Shown: positions 1 to 11,158, counted from the first letter of the stretch. The stretch: DNA of 64,000 bases from Stenopsyche tienmushanensis (GCA_008973525.1 WACJ01000405.1:496001-560000); one strand, 5' to 3'. Notes: a model not told the origin generated them from the sequence alone. Made by a program: numbers and translations.

Positions 1-153
1 AGTCCAGCTAATGTTGAAAAAGTTTATTTGACATCCCTTAAAGCTCTAATGTACTGTAATAATCTTCACTAACATTCGATGTTTTATAAAATATTTGATT
101 TTTTATAAATAATAGATTATTTATCATAAAATATAAATTAAAACTATTATATA

Positions 154-310
154 CTAGGGGATTCAAATATAACCCGGAATTTTGCTGTACAAATTTATTT
201 TGTAAAATATAAAAATACAAATGGAGTTTCTCTGTTTTTTTACATAGTTCCTTTCATCATCCAGTTCATTGGATAGGAAGCTTCTTGATCTCGTCCCATT
301 GTCCGGATAT
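154..310 (-). mobile_element. Mariner-family element, 3' terminal remnant
   Basis: The segment starts just after a TA dinucleotide (152-153) with a terminus reading ctaggggattcaaatataac, nearly the same as the start of the mariner relic at 27538. Both continue with an acatagttc(c)ctt motif at a similar distance, in the part of mariners that lies just past the transposase stop. On the minus strand the inner part resembles a decayed mariner C-terminus (WDEIKKL). No transposase core remains. The inner boundary is a guess. Confidence 0.5.
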
Positions 311-3300
311 TTGCTCTATTCATTATCATGCATTTGTATGATTATAAACGTACATACAATATTAATTAGATTTGAATTCATTTTGATATTTACACACAAA
401 GGGTGTCTAATTCGCCTTCATTTTTTGGCCATTGTCAAAATTGTCGACTCGTCCCTGTGATTTGATTAAAGGGTTTGTTCTCTCAATTATTTAAAGCATC
501 GAACGAGTGATTTATGAACAATCATTAATAACGAATTCGTTCGCAAATAGGGAGTGGGATCCTAAATAACCACGTCCATTGTTCGCATAAGCGCTGGAGG
601 CTCAGTCAATGTCACACAAGTGCACTCTTCTTTGCTTCGGGTTGCCATCAATATTTGCACAACCGAAAAGAGATGATAATCATACAAGATAGTGTAAATG
701 CTTGCTGAACTTATCATTGTTTACTCCCTTGCTCTGCCCTTGAGGGACATTATTCGCCCCTTGAATTTCAAAACCGACGGGAAAGTGTGCCATGCGGGGG
801 ATGAATGTACTTACACAGTATAGAGAATAATATCTGACGCGGGGCTGCTATACATTGTTATTTAAAGTCCGTTTGAAGTTTTAAAAACCCATGTTTTGAT
901 GTGTTTTTGTACGATTTTTTTTTACATTTTAAATAATAGTTATTGTGATAAATCTGCTCATAACTATTAGCCCTCACTCTGAAGCTAAAATTTCATCCAG
1001 TTGCACAACTTTTTGATTGTAGCCATTAAATATTTCGTCAGTTATATAATGTATCTTAGGTAATTCAAAGGCCTTTTCAAAATCAAAGAGCTATAATTCT
1101 GCTGATATTTCATTCAATAAGAGCATAAAATAAATCATTTTTCAACCAATCCAAATTTGGATTGGGTTAATCACGAGATTAATGGTAGATTAATTCTATG
1201 CAGCCACGGATATATTATAAATGAGTAAGGATTTTTATAAAAACTGATAATCTGAGATTGCAGCCCTTATTTTCAGTGAGTGTACAGCCCCTGCAAATGA
1301 AGATAATTTTAGTTAATATATTTTAACAAGCAAAAAGCGACTTTTTTAGCGGCTTTCCTCAAAGGTGACAATGACTCTCAGAGACCTCTTTTTAATAATG
1401 CATGGTGCTATTAATTTCAAAAAATTTATAATTTGAAACTATGTGATATATGCCAAAATTACTAAAAATCACACCTTTTTAAATTTTTGAAACATAATCT
1501 CAGCGGAAAGGAGAAATTTTGATGCAAATCATAAAAACTCTCAAGAAGAGACATAAAAAGCAACAGAAAAGTCTGTAGATTTCGCATTTCAAACTATATT
1601 CGTAAAGAAACAACATTGATGTGCAAACATTGCAAAATTCTTCTATTCTAAGTCTATTATATTAAGAAGTACTCAGTTAAGGACACTTAATAAATACATA
1701 TTTGTAAAAGTAAACCCAAAATGAATGTCGTTTTTTTCGATGGACTAGATTGCGATACATTACAAATACATTTTCTATCGAAAGGACATGTTTTACTAAG
1801 AAAAAATATATTACTTAGCTTAGTTGATTTGGAACATATACTGTATTTAAACTTGATCTTAGGATGATATTTGATGAACAATCCCAGAAAATCATAATTT
1901 TTATGATCAGGTTGTTTCATAAAAACTGTTAGAAAGAAACAATGTGAATTCTTCAGTAGTTGTCTATTCAATAGAAGAATTTCTCTTGAATACTATACTA
2001 TACACGATATTATACAAAGTAAAAATATGCTTAATATTTTTGCTGCAAATCACCTGTCTAGGGCTTAGAACTTCATCGCTCGCCCATTCGACATACATGG
2101 CTCCCCCCTCTCCCAATACCACTTTTTTAATTTTAAAAAATATTTTTATATTCAATAAAGATCGCTTAATCAACATACTACATATCAACATTCTATATTT
2201 GATACTTTTGGCATAAAAAAATGTTAAAAAACCGATCTCTTTTAGGCTCAATAAAGGTGTTAAATTATATTTTATTTATTCACCAGACATAATTTATTCA
2301 GAATACAATATTTCCAGGTCTATTTTATTTTTTTGAGAAACAGAAAAATATTTAAGTGACATGAGATCTATAACAGTCAACATTTCCTTTTTCAAATAGT
2401 ATTTCCAAAAAGTATAAATATATTGTAAAACGACATTAATTCTGGTTTTTGTATACGTACAAAAAATAATCTATAAATGCTATCCTTTTTTCCAGTTTCA
2501 TCGGAAAAAGGTGTTATATATTAATTCTAAAATTAATCAATGGTTGTTAGGATAAATTCAAAATGTTGTTAATATTACATTTTTTTCCGAAATGTGTTAA
2601 TATAATATATTATATTAAAACACCTTGAAGCCCATATATGATGATAGTATGATCTAAACCAAGCCAATTCGATTACATGTGTTATCACTTTTATCCTGAG
2701 AGGTTGCTTTATTTTCTCAGAAGATTCGTTGTTTTGATCGGAATGATGTTATATATGAAAGTCGTTAAATTTGAGCATGGAATATAAATCAGCCGGAAGC
2801 AACCCTCACATTTCAACACTTGATATTAAATGCACGAATTTCGATATGTGCGAAGTGTGCACTAAAAACAATCGTCGCGGTCACTACCCCTGTCGAAAGG
2901 GGAGGAAGAGCTCTCACAATAATACAGCGTGATACAAAATCGACAGCGGGGTCAGAGCTATTGGAGCGTCCATACACACATGATTTATTTTGTTGTGAAG
3001 CTAGTAGCATTGTACCATAAATGATATTACTCTGTGAAATATGTTGCTTACGAAGTGGAGTACGGGTCGCCTTTTGTTGTCCAATGCCATGATGGTTGTT
3101 TACCCATTGTCCCACGTGTCCCTGAATCGCTCCAAAATCGCAACCGTTTATTCCCGACATGCATCAGTGTCCTTTCTATGTGCGTCATCATTATGTCCTG
3201 CATTGTCTTCCCGAAATGATATATTAAATATGTGGGATTCATTCGGGATGCGATTCATCATATATCTCATCATGACGATTCTCGCCATGTAATTCCGCGA

Positions 3301-4741
3301 AATGTACGTCGAAACCATCACACACAGAGACCGCCAGAATGAGAGCTAGCAATTCAAATCGCCATTAAATTGTCGATTTTCAGTTCATATTCAATTCAAA
3401 TTTATGAGCAACCCCAGGAAATATATTACACATCACTCAATAAATTCATAGGATTTTTTTTAAACTTTTAACTTTCTTATTCTTCATTTGGAGTCGTTTT
3501 ATCGCAATTTCATAAAAATATATTTCTGTTAAATATGTTAATGTTAAATAAATAAAAAAAAATCTATCGACATTTTGATTAGAATCTAAGCTCATTAACA
3601 TGCTACTTTTCACGTTATAAAATAATGTCATAGGTGTCGTTCTATTTTACTACACCCTCATATAACTAAATGGTTGCTGGTAGCACACTGTCGAGATACG
3701 TTGCTCTGAACGCTTAAATATAATGGATTTTTACAAACACGTAGAAAAAACCGCACTTTAAATAATTATTGGATGCATTTAGTTTTTAGGGATGGAGGGG
3801 TGAGAATTAATTGTGCGAAGTTTGAAGTCATTTCGAATATTTGCACGCTTCAACGCAATTACATCCATCAGTCAAGAGGTAATCTTCAATCCGACAGATT
3901 TCTCTCTCCCTTTGATCCCTACTTTGGGTGCTCATTCTCTACAAAATGGCCTATGTGCAGCTCGAAAGCTGAAAATGAAATTTTCGTAATAATACGAATT
4001 AACAAATCCTACAATGGCGAATGCCATTTTGGCCCTTTGAGAAATTTAAGCGATGAACATTTATGGCCGTATAAATCACAATTGAGCAATTCCAACCTGC
4101 GCAATTTGATAGTCTCGGTGGGCGCGTGCATTCGATTTGCTCGATATTTCGATATTTGCAATTTCGACGATGAAATCGAACATAGTCCTTGTGGATCCGG
4201 ATACTGTTTTGGAGATTATATAATAATTCAAATTGGCAATCCGTATTAATTATTTGACGTGTACGCATGGATACGTATGTGTATGTAGGATGTGTGACAC
4301 GTGCTTGAATGTTTACACGTGTGTAAATGAGAAGCCAATATTAGGTAATCAGGATAGAATTTTCACATTTTTCACGTGAACATTTTCATTTCCATGCGGA
4401 AAAAAACATAAGTTATCGGTTCGTCCTCCAAGAATCCGTATTTTTCACGTTATTTCTCAATGGCTTTTACGTAAAAGCGCGAATGTTCAAGCAGCATGTG
4501 TCGATTCCTTAACAATATTACATAAGCTTGAGAACTTCCAACGTTCATTATGTGTAGGAAAATTCAAATAACAATAACATTGTGAATTTTTTTACCGACA
4601 AAAAATATAATAATATTATTTTGAGATTTCAATGTCAAAATTTAAACGGTCGACATCTATTATGTTTGGAATTAATGATTTCGGTCTTTGATTGTGGTTA
4701 TCTGCTAGAAAAAAATGGGAAAAAAATTAAGAACAAAAACT
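311..4741. other. Intergenic sequence, no recognised gene
   Basis: A+T-rich sequence with scattered more complex patches at about 540-800, 2800-3330 and 3770-4250. The last has an open frame of 158 codons (3773-4249, plus strand), but an overlapping antisense frame is also open and the translation shows no recognised domain, signal peptide or repeat, so it is not called as a gene. A perfect 20-bp palindrome lies at 1146-1165. Confidence 0.5.
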
Positions 4742-4762
4742 GATACGAAGAGGTTTTGCTAC

Positions 4763-4767
4763 AAAAA
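4763..4767 (-). terminator. Pol III T5 terminator (representative, array 1 copy 1)
   Basis: In the sense strand the gene end GTTGGC is followed by a short C/T-rich stretch and then TTTTT, about 10 nt past the mature 3' end. A run of four or more T is the standard RNA polymerase III terminator. The same T5 follows every copy in arrays 1 and 3. Array 2 varies from T5 to T3. Confidence 0.8.
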
Positions 4768-4777
4768 GAGAGAATGG

Positions 4778-4895
4778 GCCAACGACACGCGGTGTTCCCA
4801 AGCGGTCACCCATCCAAGTACTGACCGCGCCCAATGTTGCTTAACTTCGGTGATCGGACGAGAACCGGTGCTTTCAACGTAGTATGGTCGTTGGC
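4778..4895 (-). rRNA. 5S rRNA: 5S ribosomal RNA, array 1 copy 1
   Basis: This gene makes the 5S RNA of the large ribosomal subunit, transcribed by RNA polymerase III. The sense strand starts GCCAACGACC and ends GTCGTTGGC, which pair as a perfect 9-bp helix I. The invariant core GATCACCGAAGTTAAGC and the box C segment CTTGGATGGGTGACCGC are intact. The internal control region maps to about nt 50-64 (box A), 67-72 (IE) and 80-97 (box C). Its length of 118 nt, or 119 with one more C, fits the usual 119-120 nt. This consensus copy (T52, A61, C40) is the outermost; its 3' flank is already diverged. Upstream spacer type P. Confidence 0.97.
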
Positions 4896-4928
4896 GATAG
4901 CGAGAGTCACCCGACGTCATCTCGATCG
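4896..4928 (-). promoter_or_regulatory. Conserved 33-nt block upstream of 5S genes (representative)
   Basis: The 33 nt immediately 5' of the gene (sense strand -33 to -1) are almost unchanged across all three arrays, while the T-rich spacer beyond them varies. The block contains TGACGTC, a CRE-like heptamer, and ends CTCGCTATC at -1. Insect 5S genes are known to use upstream sequence as well as the internal promoter, so a promoter role is a reasonable inference. No TATA box is seen at -25 to -30. Confidence 0.5.
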
Positions 4929-5009
4929 CCACCAGTGTCCGACTTGCAAAAAAAATATATTCAGGTCCGTACAAATGCGAAGAGGCTTGGCGGCAAAAAG
5001 AGAGATTGG

Positions 5010-5127
5010 GCCAACGACACGCGGTGTTCCCAAGCGGTCACCCATCCAAGTACTGACCGCGCCCAAAGTTGCTTAACTTCGGTGATCGGACGAGAACCGG
5101 TGCTTTCAACGTAGTATGGTCGTTGGC
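5010..5127 (-). rRNA. 5S rRNA: 5S ribosomal RNA, array 1 copy 2
   Basis: Full length, variant T61. Upstream spacer P. Confidence 0.97.
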
Positions 5128-5241
5128 GATAGCGAGAGTCACCCGACGTCATCTCGATCGCCACCAGTGTCCGACTTGCAAAAAAAATATATTCAGGTCC
5201 GTACAAATGCGAAGAGGCTTGGCGGCAAAAAGAGAGATTGG

Positions 5242-5359
5242 GCCAACGACACGCGGTGTTCCCAAGCGGTCACCCATCCAAGTACTGACCGCGCCCAATG
5301 TTGCTTAACTTCGGTGATCGGACGAGAACCGGTGCTTTCAACGTAGTATGGTCGTTGGC
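5242..5359 (-). rRNA. 5S rRNA: 5S ribosomal RNA, array 1 copy 3
   Basis: Full length, consensus A61, lying between T61 copies. Upstream spacer P. Confidence 0.97.
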
Positions 5360-5473
5360 GATAGCGAGAGTCACCCGACGTCATCTCGATCGCCACCAGT
5401 GTCCGACTTGCAAAAAAAATATATTCAGGTCCGTACAAATGCGAAGAGGCTTGGCGGCAAAAAGAGAGATTGG

Positions 5474-5591
5474 GCCAACGACACGCGGTGTTCCCAAGCG
5501 GTCACCCATCCAAGTACTGACCGCGCCCAAAGTTGCTTAACTTCGGTGATCGGACGAGAACCGGTGCTTTCAACGTAGTATGGTCGTTGGC
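5474..5591 (-). rRNA. 5S rRNA: 5S ribosomal RNA, array 1 copy 4
   Basis: Full length, T61. Upstream spacer P. Confidence 0.97.
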
Positions 5592-5705
5592 GATAGCGAG
5601 AGTCACCCGACGTCATCTCGATCGCCACCAGTGTCCGACTTGCAAAAAAAATATATTCAGGTCCGTACAAATGCGAAGAGGCTTGGCGGCAAAAAGAGAG
5701 ATTGG

Positions 5706-5823
5706 GCCAACGACACGCGGTGTTCCCAAGCGGTCACCCATCCAAGTACTGACCGCGCCCAAAGTTGCTTAACTTCGGTGATCGGACGAGAACCGGTGCT
5801 TTCAACGTAGTATGGTCGTTGGC
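5706..5823 (-). rRNA. 5S rRNA: 5S ribosomal RNA, array 1 copy 5
   Basis: Full length, T61. Upstream spacer is the first type Q spacer of the array. Confidence 0.97.
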
Positions 5824-5937
5824 GATAGCGAGAGTCACCCGACGTCATCTCGATCGCCACCAGTGTCCGAATTGCAAAAAAAATATATTCAGATCCTTGC
5901 ACACGCCAAGAGGTTTTGCGACAAAAAGAGAGATTGG

Positions 5938-6055
5938 GCCAACGACACGCGGTGTTCCCAAGCGGTCACCCATCCAAGTACTGACCGCGCCCAAAGTTGC
6001 TTAACTTCGGTGATCGGACGAGAACCGGTGCTTTCAACGTAGTATGGTCGTTGGC
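5938..6055 (-). rRNA. 5S rRNA: 5S ribosomal RNA, array 1 copy 6
   Basis: Full length, T61, with a type Q spacer as its 3' flank. Upstream spacer P. Confidence 0.97.
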
Positions 6056-6169
6056 GATAGCGAGAGTCACCCGACGTCATCTCGATCGCCACCAGTGTCC
6101 GACTTGCAAAAAAAATATATTCAGGTCCGTACAAATGCGAAGAGGCTTGGCGGCAAAAAGAGAGATTGG

Positions 6170-6287
6170 GCCAACGACACGCGGTGTTCCCAAGCGGTCA
6201 CCCATCCAAGTACTGACCGCGCCCAAAGTTGCTTAACTTCGGTGATCGGACGAGAACCGGTGCTTTCAACGTAGTATGGTCGTTGGC
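6170..6287 (-). rRNA. 5S rRNA: 5S ribosomal RNA, array 1 copy 7
   Basis: Full length, T61. A private C-to-T change lies at -9 in the upstream block. Upstream spacer P. Confidence 0.97.
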
Positions 6288-6401
6288 GATAGCGAAAGTC
6301 ACCCGACGTCATCTCGATCGCCACCAGTGTCCGACTTGCAAAAAAAATATATTCAGGTCCGTACAAATGCGAAGAGGCTTGGCGGCAAAAAGAGAGATTG
6401 G

Positions 6402-6519
6402 GCCAACGACACGCGGTGTTCCCAAGCGGTCACCCATCCAAGTACTGACCGCGCCCAAAGTTGCTTAACTTCGGTGATCGGACGAGAACCGGTGCTTTCA
6501 ACGTAGTATGGTCGTTGGC
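6402..6519 (-). rRNA. 5S rRNA: 5S ribosomal RNA, array 1 copy 8
   Basis: Full length, T61. Upstream spacer P. Confidence 0.97.
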
Positions 6520-6633
6520 GATAGCGAGAGTCACCCGACGTCATCTCGATCGCCACCAGTGTCCGACTTGCAAAAAAAATATATTCAGGTCCGTACAAAT
6601 GCGAAGAGGCTTGGCGGCAAAAAGAGAGATTGG

Positions 6634-6751
6634 GCCAACGACACGCGGTGTTCCCAAGCGGTCACCCATCCAAGTACTGACCGCGCCCAAAGTTGCTTAA
6701 CTTCGGTGATCGGACGAGAACCGGTGCTTTCAACGTAGTATGGTCGTTGGC
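6634..6751 (-). rRNA. 5S rRNA: 5S ribosomal RNA, array 1 copy 9
   Basis: Full length, T61. Upstream spacer Q, with a small change in its A/T tract. Confidence 0.97.
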
Positions 6752-6865
6752 GATAGCGAGAGTCACCCGACGTCATCTCGATCGCCACCAGTGTCCGAAT
6801 TGCAAAAAATATATATTCAGATCCTTGCACACGCCAAGAGGTTTTGCGACAAAAAGAGAGATTGG

Positions 6866-6983
6866 GCCAACGACACGCGGTGTTCCCAAGCGGTCACCCA
6901 TCCAAGTACTGACCGCGCCCAAAGTTGCTTAACTTCGGTGATCGGACGAGAACCGGTGCTTTCAACGTAGTATGGTCGTTGGC
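6866..6983 (-). rRNA. 5S rRNA: 5S ribosomal RNA, array 1 copy 10
   Basis: Full length, T61, with a Q-type 3' flank. Upstream spacer P. Confidence 0.97.
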
Positions 6984-7097
6984 GATAGCGAGAGTCACCC
7001 GACGTCATCTCGATCGCCACCAGTGTCCGACTTGCAAAAAAAATATATTCAGGTCCGTACAAATGCGAAGAGGCTTGGCGGCAAAAAGAGAGATTGG

Positions 7098-7215
7098 GCC
7101 AACGACACGCGGTGTTCCCAAGCGGTCACCCATCCAAGTACTGACCGCGCCCAATGTTGCTTAACTTCGGTGATCGGACGAGAACCGGTGCTTTCAACGT
7201 AGTATGGTCGTTGGC
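7098..7215 (-). rRNA. 5S rRNA: 5S ribosomal RNA, array 1 copy 11
   Basis: Full length, A61. Upstream spacer P with the same A/T-tract change seen upstream of copy 9. Confidence 0.97.
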
Positions 7216-7329
7216 GATAGCGAGAGTCACCCGACGTCATCTCGATCGCCACCAGTGTCCGACTTGCAAAAAATATATATTCAGGTCCGTACAAATGCGA
7301 AGAGGCTTGGCGGCAAAAAGAGAGATTGG

Positions 7330-7447
7330 GCCAACGACACGCGGTGTTCCCAAGCGGTCACCCATCCAAGTACTGACCGCGCCCAATGTTGCTTAACTTC
7401 GGTGATCGGACGAGAACCGGTGCTTTCAACGTAGTATGGTCGTTGGC
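7330..7447 (-). rRNA. 5S rRNA: 5S ribosomal RNA, array 1 copy 12
   Basis: Full length, A61. C-to-T at -1, shared only with copy 22. Upstream spacer R. Confidence 0.97.
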
Positions 7448-7561
7448 AATAGCGAGAGTCACCCGACGTCATCTCGATCGCCACTAGTGTTCAATTTGCA
7501 AAAAAAAAATATACAGGCCAGTGCAAATGCGAAGAGGCTTGGCGGCAAAAAGAGAGATTGG

Positions 7562-7679
7562 GCCAACGACACGCGGTTGTCCCAAGCGGTCACCCATCCA
7601 AGTACTGACCGCGCCCAATGTTGCTTAACTTCGGTGATCGGACGAGAACCGGTGCTTTCAACGTAGTATGGTCGTTGGC
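7562..7679 (-). rRNA. 5S rRNA: 5S ribosomal RNA, array 1 copy 13 (variant)
   Basis: Full length, A61, but AC at 101-102 reads CA in the sense strand. This is just 3' of box C and may disturb the helix IV/V region. Upstream spacer P. Confidence 0.93.
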
Positions 7680-7793
7680 GATAGCGAGAGTCACCCGACG
7701 TCATCTCGATCGCCACCAGTGTCCGACTTGCAAAAAAAATATATTCAGGTCCGTACAAATGCGAAGAGGCTTGGCGGCAAAAAGAGAGATTGG

Positions 7794-7911
7794 GCCAACG
7801 ACACGCGGTGTTCCCAAGCGGTCACCCATCCAAGTACTGACCGCGCCCAAAGTTGCTTAACTTCGGTGATCGGACGAGAACCGGTGCTTTTAACGTAGTA
7901 TGGTCGTTGGC
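7794..7911 (-). rRNA. 5S rRNA: 5S ribosomal RNA, array 1 copy 14 (variant)
   Basis: Full length, T61, with a private G21-to-A change at the end of helix II. Upstream spacer Q. Confidence 0.95.
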
Positions 7912-8025
7912 GATAGCGAGAGTCACCCGACGTCATCTCGATCGCCACCAGTGTCCGAATTGCAAAAAAAATATATTCAGATCCTTGCACACGCCAAGAG
8001 GTTTTGCGACAAAAAGAGAGATTGG

Positions 8026-8143
8026 GCCAACGACACGCGGTGTTCCCAAGCGGTCACCCATCCAAGTACTGACCGCGCCCAAAGTTGCTTAACTTCGGTG
8101 ATCGGACGAGAACCGGTGCTTTCAACGTAGTATGGTCGTTGGC
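8026..8143 (-). rRNA. 5S rRNA: 5S ribosomal RNA, array 1 copy 15
   Basis: Full length, T61, Q-type 3' flank. Upstream spacer P. Confidence 0.97.
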
Positions 8144-8257
8144 GATAGCGAGAGTCACCCGACGTCATCTCGATCGCCACCAGTGTCCGACTTGCAAAAA
8201 AAATATATTCAGGTCCGTACAAATGCGAAGAGGCTTGGCGGCAAAAAGAGAGATTGG

Positions 8258-8375
8258 GCCAACGACACGCGGTGTTCCCAAGCGGTCACCCATCCAAGTA
8301 CTGACCGCGCCCAAAGTTGCTTAACTTCGGTGATCGGACGAGAACCGGTGCTTTCAACGTAGTATGGTCGTTGGC
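8258..8375 (-). rRNA. 5S rRNA: 5S ribosomal RNA, array 1 copy 16
   Basis: Full length, T61. Upstream spacer P. Confidence 0.97.
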
Positions 8376-8489
8376 GATAGCGAGAGTCACCCGACGTCAT
8401 CTCGATCGCCACCAGTGTCCGACTTGCAAAAAAAATATATTCAGGTCCGTACAAATGCGAAGAGGCTTGGCGGCAAAAAGAGAGATTGG

Positions 8490-8607
8490 GCCAACGACAC
8501 GCGGTGTTCCCAAGCGGTCACCCATCCAAGTACTGACCGCGCCCAATGTTGCTTAACTTCGGTGATCGGACGAGAACCGGTGCTTTCAACGTAGTATGGT
8601 CGTTGGC
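8490..8607 (-). rRNA. 5S rRNA: 5S ribosomal RNA, array 1 copy 17
   Basis: Full length, A61. Upstream spacer is the rare type T, found again only upstream of copy 30. Confidence 0.97.
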
Positions 8608-8722
8608 GATAGCGAGAGTCACCCGACGTCATCTCGATCGCCACTAGTGTTCAATTTGCAAAAAAAAAAATAGGCAGGCCAGTGAAAATGCGAAGAGGCT
8701 TGGCGGCAAAAAGAGAGATTGG

Positions 8723-8840
8723 GCCAACGACACGCGGTGTTCCCAAGCGGTCACCCATCCAAGTACTGACCGCGCCCAATGTTGCTTAGCTTCGGTGATC
8801 GGACGAGAACCGGTGCTTTCAACGTAGTATGGTCGTTGGC
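8723..8840 (-). rRNA. 5S rRNA: 5S ribosomal RNA, array 1 copy 18
   Basis: Full length, A61 with C52 in box A. Its 3' flank is the type T spacer. Upstream spacer P. Confidence 0.97.
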
Positions 8841-8954
8841 GATAGCGAGAGTCACCCGACGTCATCTCGATCGCCACCAGTGTCCGACTTGCAAAAAAAA
8901 TATATTCAGGTCCGTACAAATGCGAAGAGGCTTGGCGGCAAAAAGAGAGATTGG

Positions 8955-9072
8955 GCCAACGACACGCGGTGTTCCCAAGCGGTCACCCATCCAAGTACTG
9001 ACCGCGCCCAATGTTGCTTAGCTTCGGTGATCGGACGAGAACCGGTGCTTTCAACGTAGTATGGTCGTTGGC
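8955..9072 (-). rRNA. 5S rRNA: 5S ribosomal RNA, array 1 copy 19
   Basis: Full length, C52. Upstream spacer P. Confidence 0.97.
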
Positions 9073-9186
9073 GATAGCGAGAGTCACCCGACGTCATCTC
9101 GATCGCCACCAGTGTCCGACTTGCAAAAAAAATATATTCAGGTCCGTACAAATGCGAAGAGGCTTGGCGGCAAAAAGAGAGATTGG

Positions 9187-9304
9187 GCCAACGACACGCG
9201 GTGTTCCCAAGCGGTCACCCATCCAAGTACTGACCGCGCCCAATGTTGCTTAGCTTCGGTGATCGGACGAGAACCGGTGCTTTCAACGTAGTATGGTCGT
9301 TGGC
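9187..9304 (-). rRNA. 5S rRNA: 5S ribosomal RNA, array 1 copy 20
   Basis: Full length, C52. Upstream spacer R. Confidence 0.97.
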
Positions 9305-9417
9305 GATAGCGAGAGTCACCCGACGTCATCTCGATCGCCACTAGTGTTCAATTTGCAAAAAAAAATATACAGGCCAGTGCAAATGCGAAGAGGCTTGGCG
9401 GCAAAAAGAGAGATTGG

Positions 9418-9535
9418 GCCAACGACACGCGGTGTTCCCAAGCGGTCACCCATCCAAGTACTGACCGCGCCCAATGTTGCTTAACTTCGGTGATCGGACG
9501 AGAACCGGTGCTTTCAACGTAGTATGGTCGTTGGC
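9418..9535 (-). rRNA. 5S rRNA: 5S ribosomal RNA, array 1 copy 21
   Basis: Full length, consensus. Upstream spacer is the only type S spacer in this array; that type dominates array 2. Confidence 0.97.
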
Positions 9536-9649
9536 GATAGCGAGAGTCACCCGACGTCATCTCGATCGCCACTAGTGCCCACCTTGCAAAAATAATATAT
9601 TCAGGTCCGTGCAAATGCGAAGAGGCTTGGCGGCAAAAAGAGAGATTGG

Positions 9650-9767
9650 GCCAACGACACGCGGTGTTCCCAAGCGGTCACCCATCCAAGTACTGACCGC
9701 GCCCAATGTTGCTTAACTTCGGTGATCGGACGAGAACCGGTGCTTTCAACGTAGTATGGTCGTTGGC
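9650..9767 (-). rRNA. 5S rRNA: 5S ribosomal RNA, array 1 copy 22
   Basis: Full length, consensus. C-to-T at -1 as in copy 12. Upstream spacer R. Confidence 0.97.
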
Positions 9768-9880
9768 AATAGCGAGAGTCACCCGACGTCATCTCGATCG
9801 CCACTAGTGTTCAATTTGCAAAAAAAAATATACAGGCCAGTGCAAATGCGAAGAGGCTTGGCGGCAAAAAGAGAGATTGG

Positions 9881-9998
9881 GCCAACGACACGCGGTGTTC
9901 CCAAGCGGTCACCCATCCAAGTACTGACCGCGCCCAATGTTGCTTAACTTCGGTGATCGGACGAGAACCGGTGCTTTCAACGTAGTATGGTCGTTGGC
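9881..9998 (-). rRNA. 5S rRNA: 5S ribosomal RNA, array 1 copy 23
   Basis: Full length, consensus. Upstream spacer P. Starts a stretch where P and R spacers alternate. Confidence 0.97.
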
Positions 9999-10112
9999 GA
10001 TAGCGAGAGTCACCCGACGTCATCTCGATCGCCACCAGTGTCCGACTTGCAAAAAAAATATATTCAGGTCCGTACAAATGCGAAGAGGCTTGGCGGCAAA
10101 AAGAGAGATTGG

Positions 10113-10230
10113 GCCAACGACACGCGGTGTTCCCAAGCGGTCACCCATCCAAGTACTGACCGCGCCCAATGTTGCTTAGCTTCGGTGATCGGACGAGAAC
10201 CGGTGCTTTCAACGTAGTATGGTCGTTGGC
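10113..10230 (-). rRNA. 5S rRNA: 5S ribosomal RNA, array 1 copy 24
   Basis: Full length, C52. Upstream spacer R joined to a P-like proximal part (ccaccagtg), a recombinant type. Confidence 0.97.
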
Positions 10231-10344
10231 GATAGCGAGAGTCACCCGACGTCATCTCGATCGCCACCAGTGTTCAATTTGCAAAAAAAAAATATACAGG
10301 CCAGTGCAAATGCGAAGAGGCTTGGCGGCAAAAAGAGAGATTGG

Positions 10345-10462
10345 GCCAACGACACGCGGTGTTCCCAAGCGGTCACCCATCCAAGTACTGACCGCGCCCA
10401 ATGTTGCTTAACTTCGGTGATCGGACGAGAACCGGTGCTTTCAACGTAGTATGGTCGTTGGC
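10345..10462 (-). rRNA. 5S rRNA: 5S ribosomal RNA, array 1 copy 25
   Basis: Full length, consensus. Upstream spacer P. Confidence 0.97.
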
Positions 10463-10576
10463 GATAGCGAGAGTCACCCGACGTCATCTCGATCGCCACC
10501 AGTGTCCGACTTGCAAAAAAAATATATTCAGGTCCGTACAAATGCGAAGAGGCTTGGCGGCAAAAAGAGAGATTGG

Positions 10577-10694
10577 GCCAACGACACGCGGTGTTCCCAA
10601 GCGGTCACCCATCCAAGTACTGACCGCGCCCAATGTTGCTTAACTTCGGTGATCGGACGAGAACCGGTGCTTTCAACGTAGTATGGTCGTTGGC
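10577..10694 (-). rRNA. 5S rRNA: 5S ribosomal RNA, array 1 copy 26
   Basis: Full length, consensus. Upstream spacer is the same R/P recombinant as copy 24. Confidence 0.97.
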
Positions 10695-10808
10695 GATAGC
10701 GAGAGTCACCCGACGTCATCTCGATCGCCACCAGTGTTCAATTTGCAAAAAAAAAATATACAGGCCAGTGCAAATGCGAAGAGGCTTGGCGGCAAAAAGA
10801 GAGATTGG

Positions 10809-10926
10809 GCCAACGACACGCGGTGTTCCCAAGCGGTCACCCATCCAAGTACTGACCGCGCCCAATGTTGCTTAACTTCGGTGATCGGACGAGAACCGGT
10901 GCTTTCAACGTAGTATGGTCGTTGGC
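10809..10926 (-). rRNA. 5S rRNA: 5S ribosomal RNA, array 1 copy 27
   Basis: Full length, consensus. Upstream spacer P. Confidence 0.97.
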
Positions 10927-11040
10927 GATAGCGAGAGTCACCCGACGTCATCTCGATCGCCACCAGTGTCCGACTTGCAAAAAAAATATATTCAGGTCCG
11001 TACAAATGCGAAGAGGCTTGGCGGCAAAAAGAGAGATTGG

Positions 11041-11158
11041 GCCAACGACACGCGGTGTTCCCAAGCGGTCACCCATCCAAGTACTGACCGCGCCCAATGT
11101 TGCTTAACTTCGGTGATCGGACGAGAACCGGTGCTTTCAACGTAGTATGGTCGTTGGC
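11041..11158 (-). rRNA. 5S rRNA: 5S ribosomal RNA, array 1 copy 28
   Basis: Full length, consensus. Upstream spacer Q with one extra A, making the next unit 233 bp away. Confidence 0.97.
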
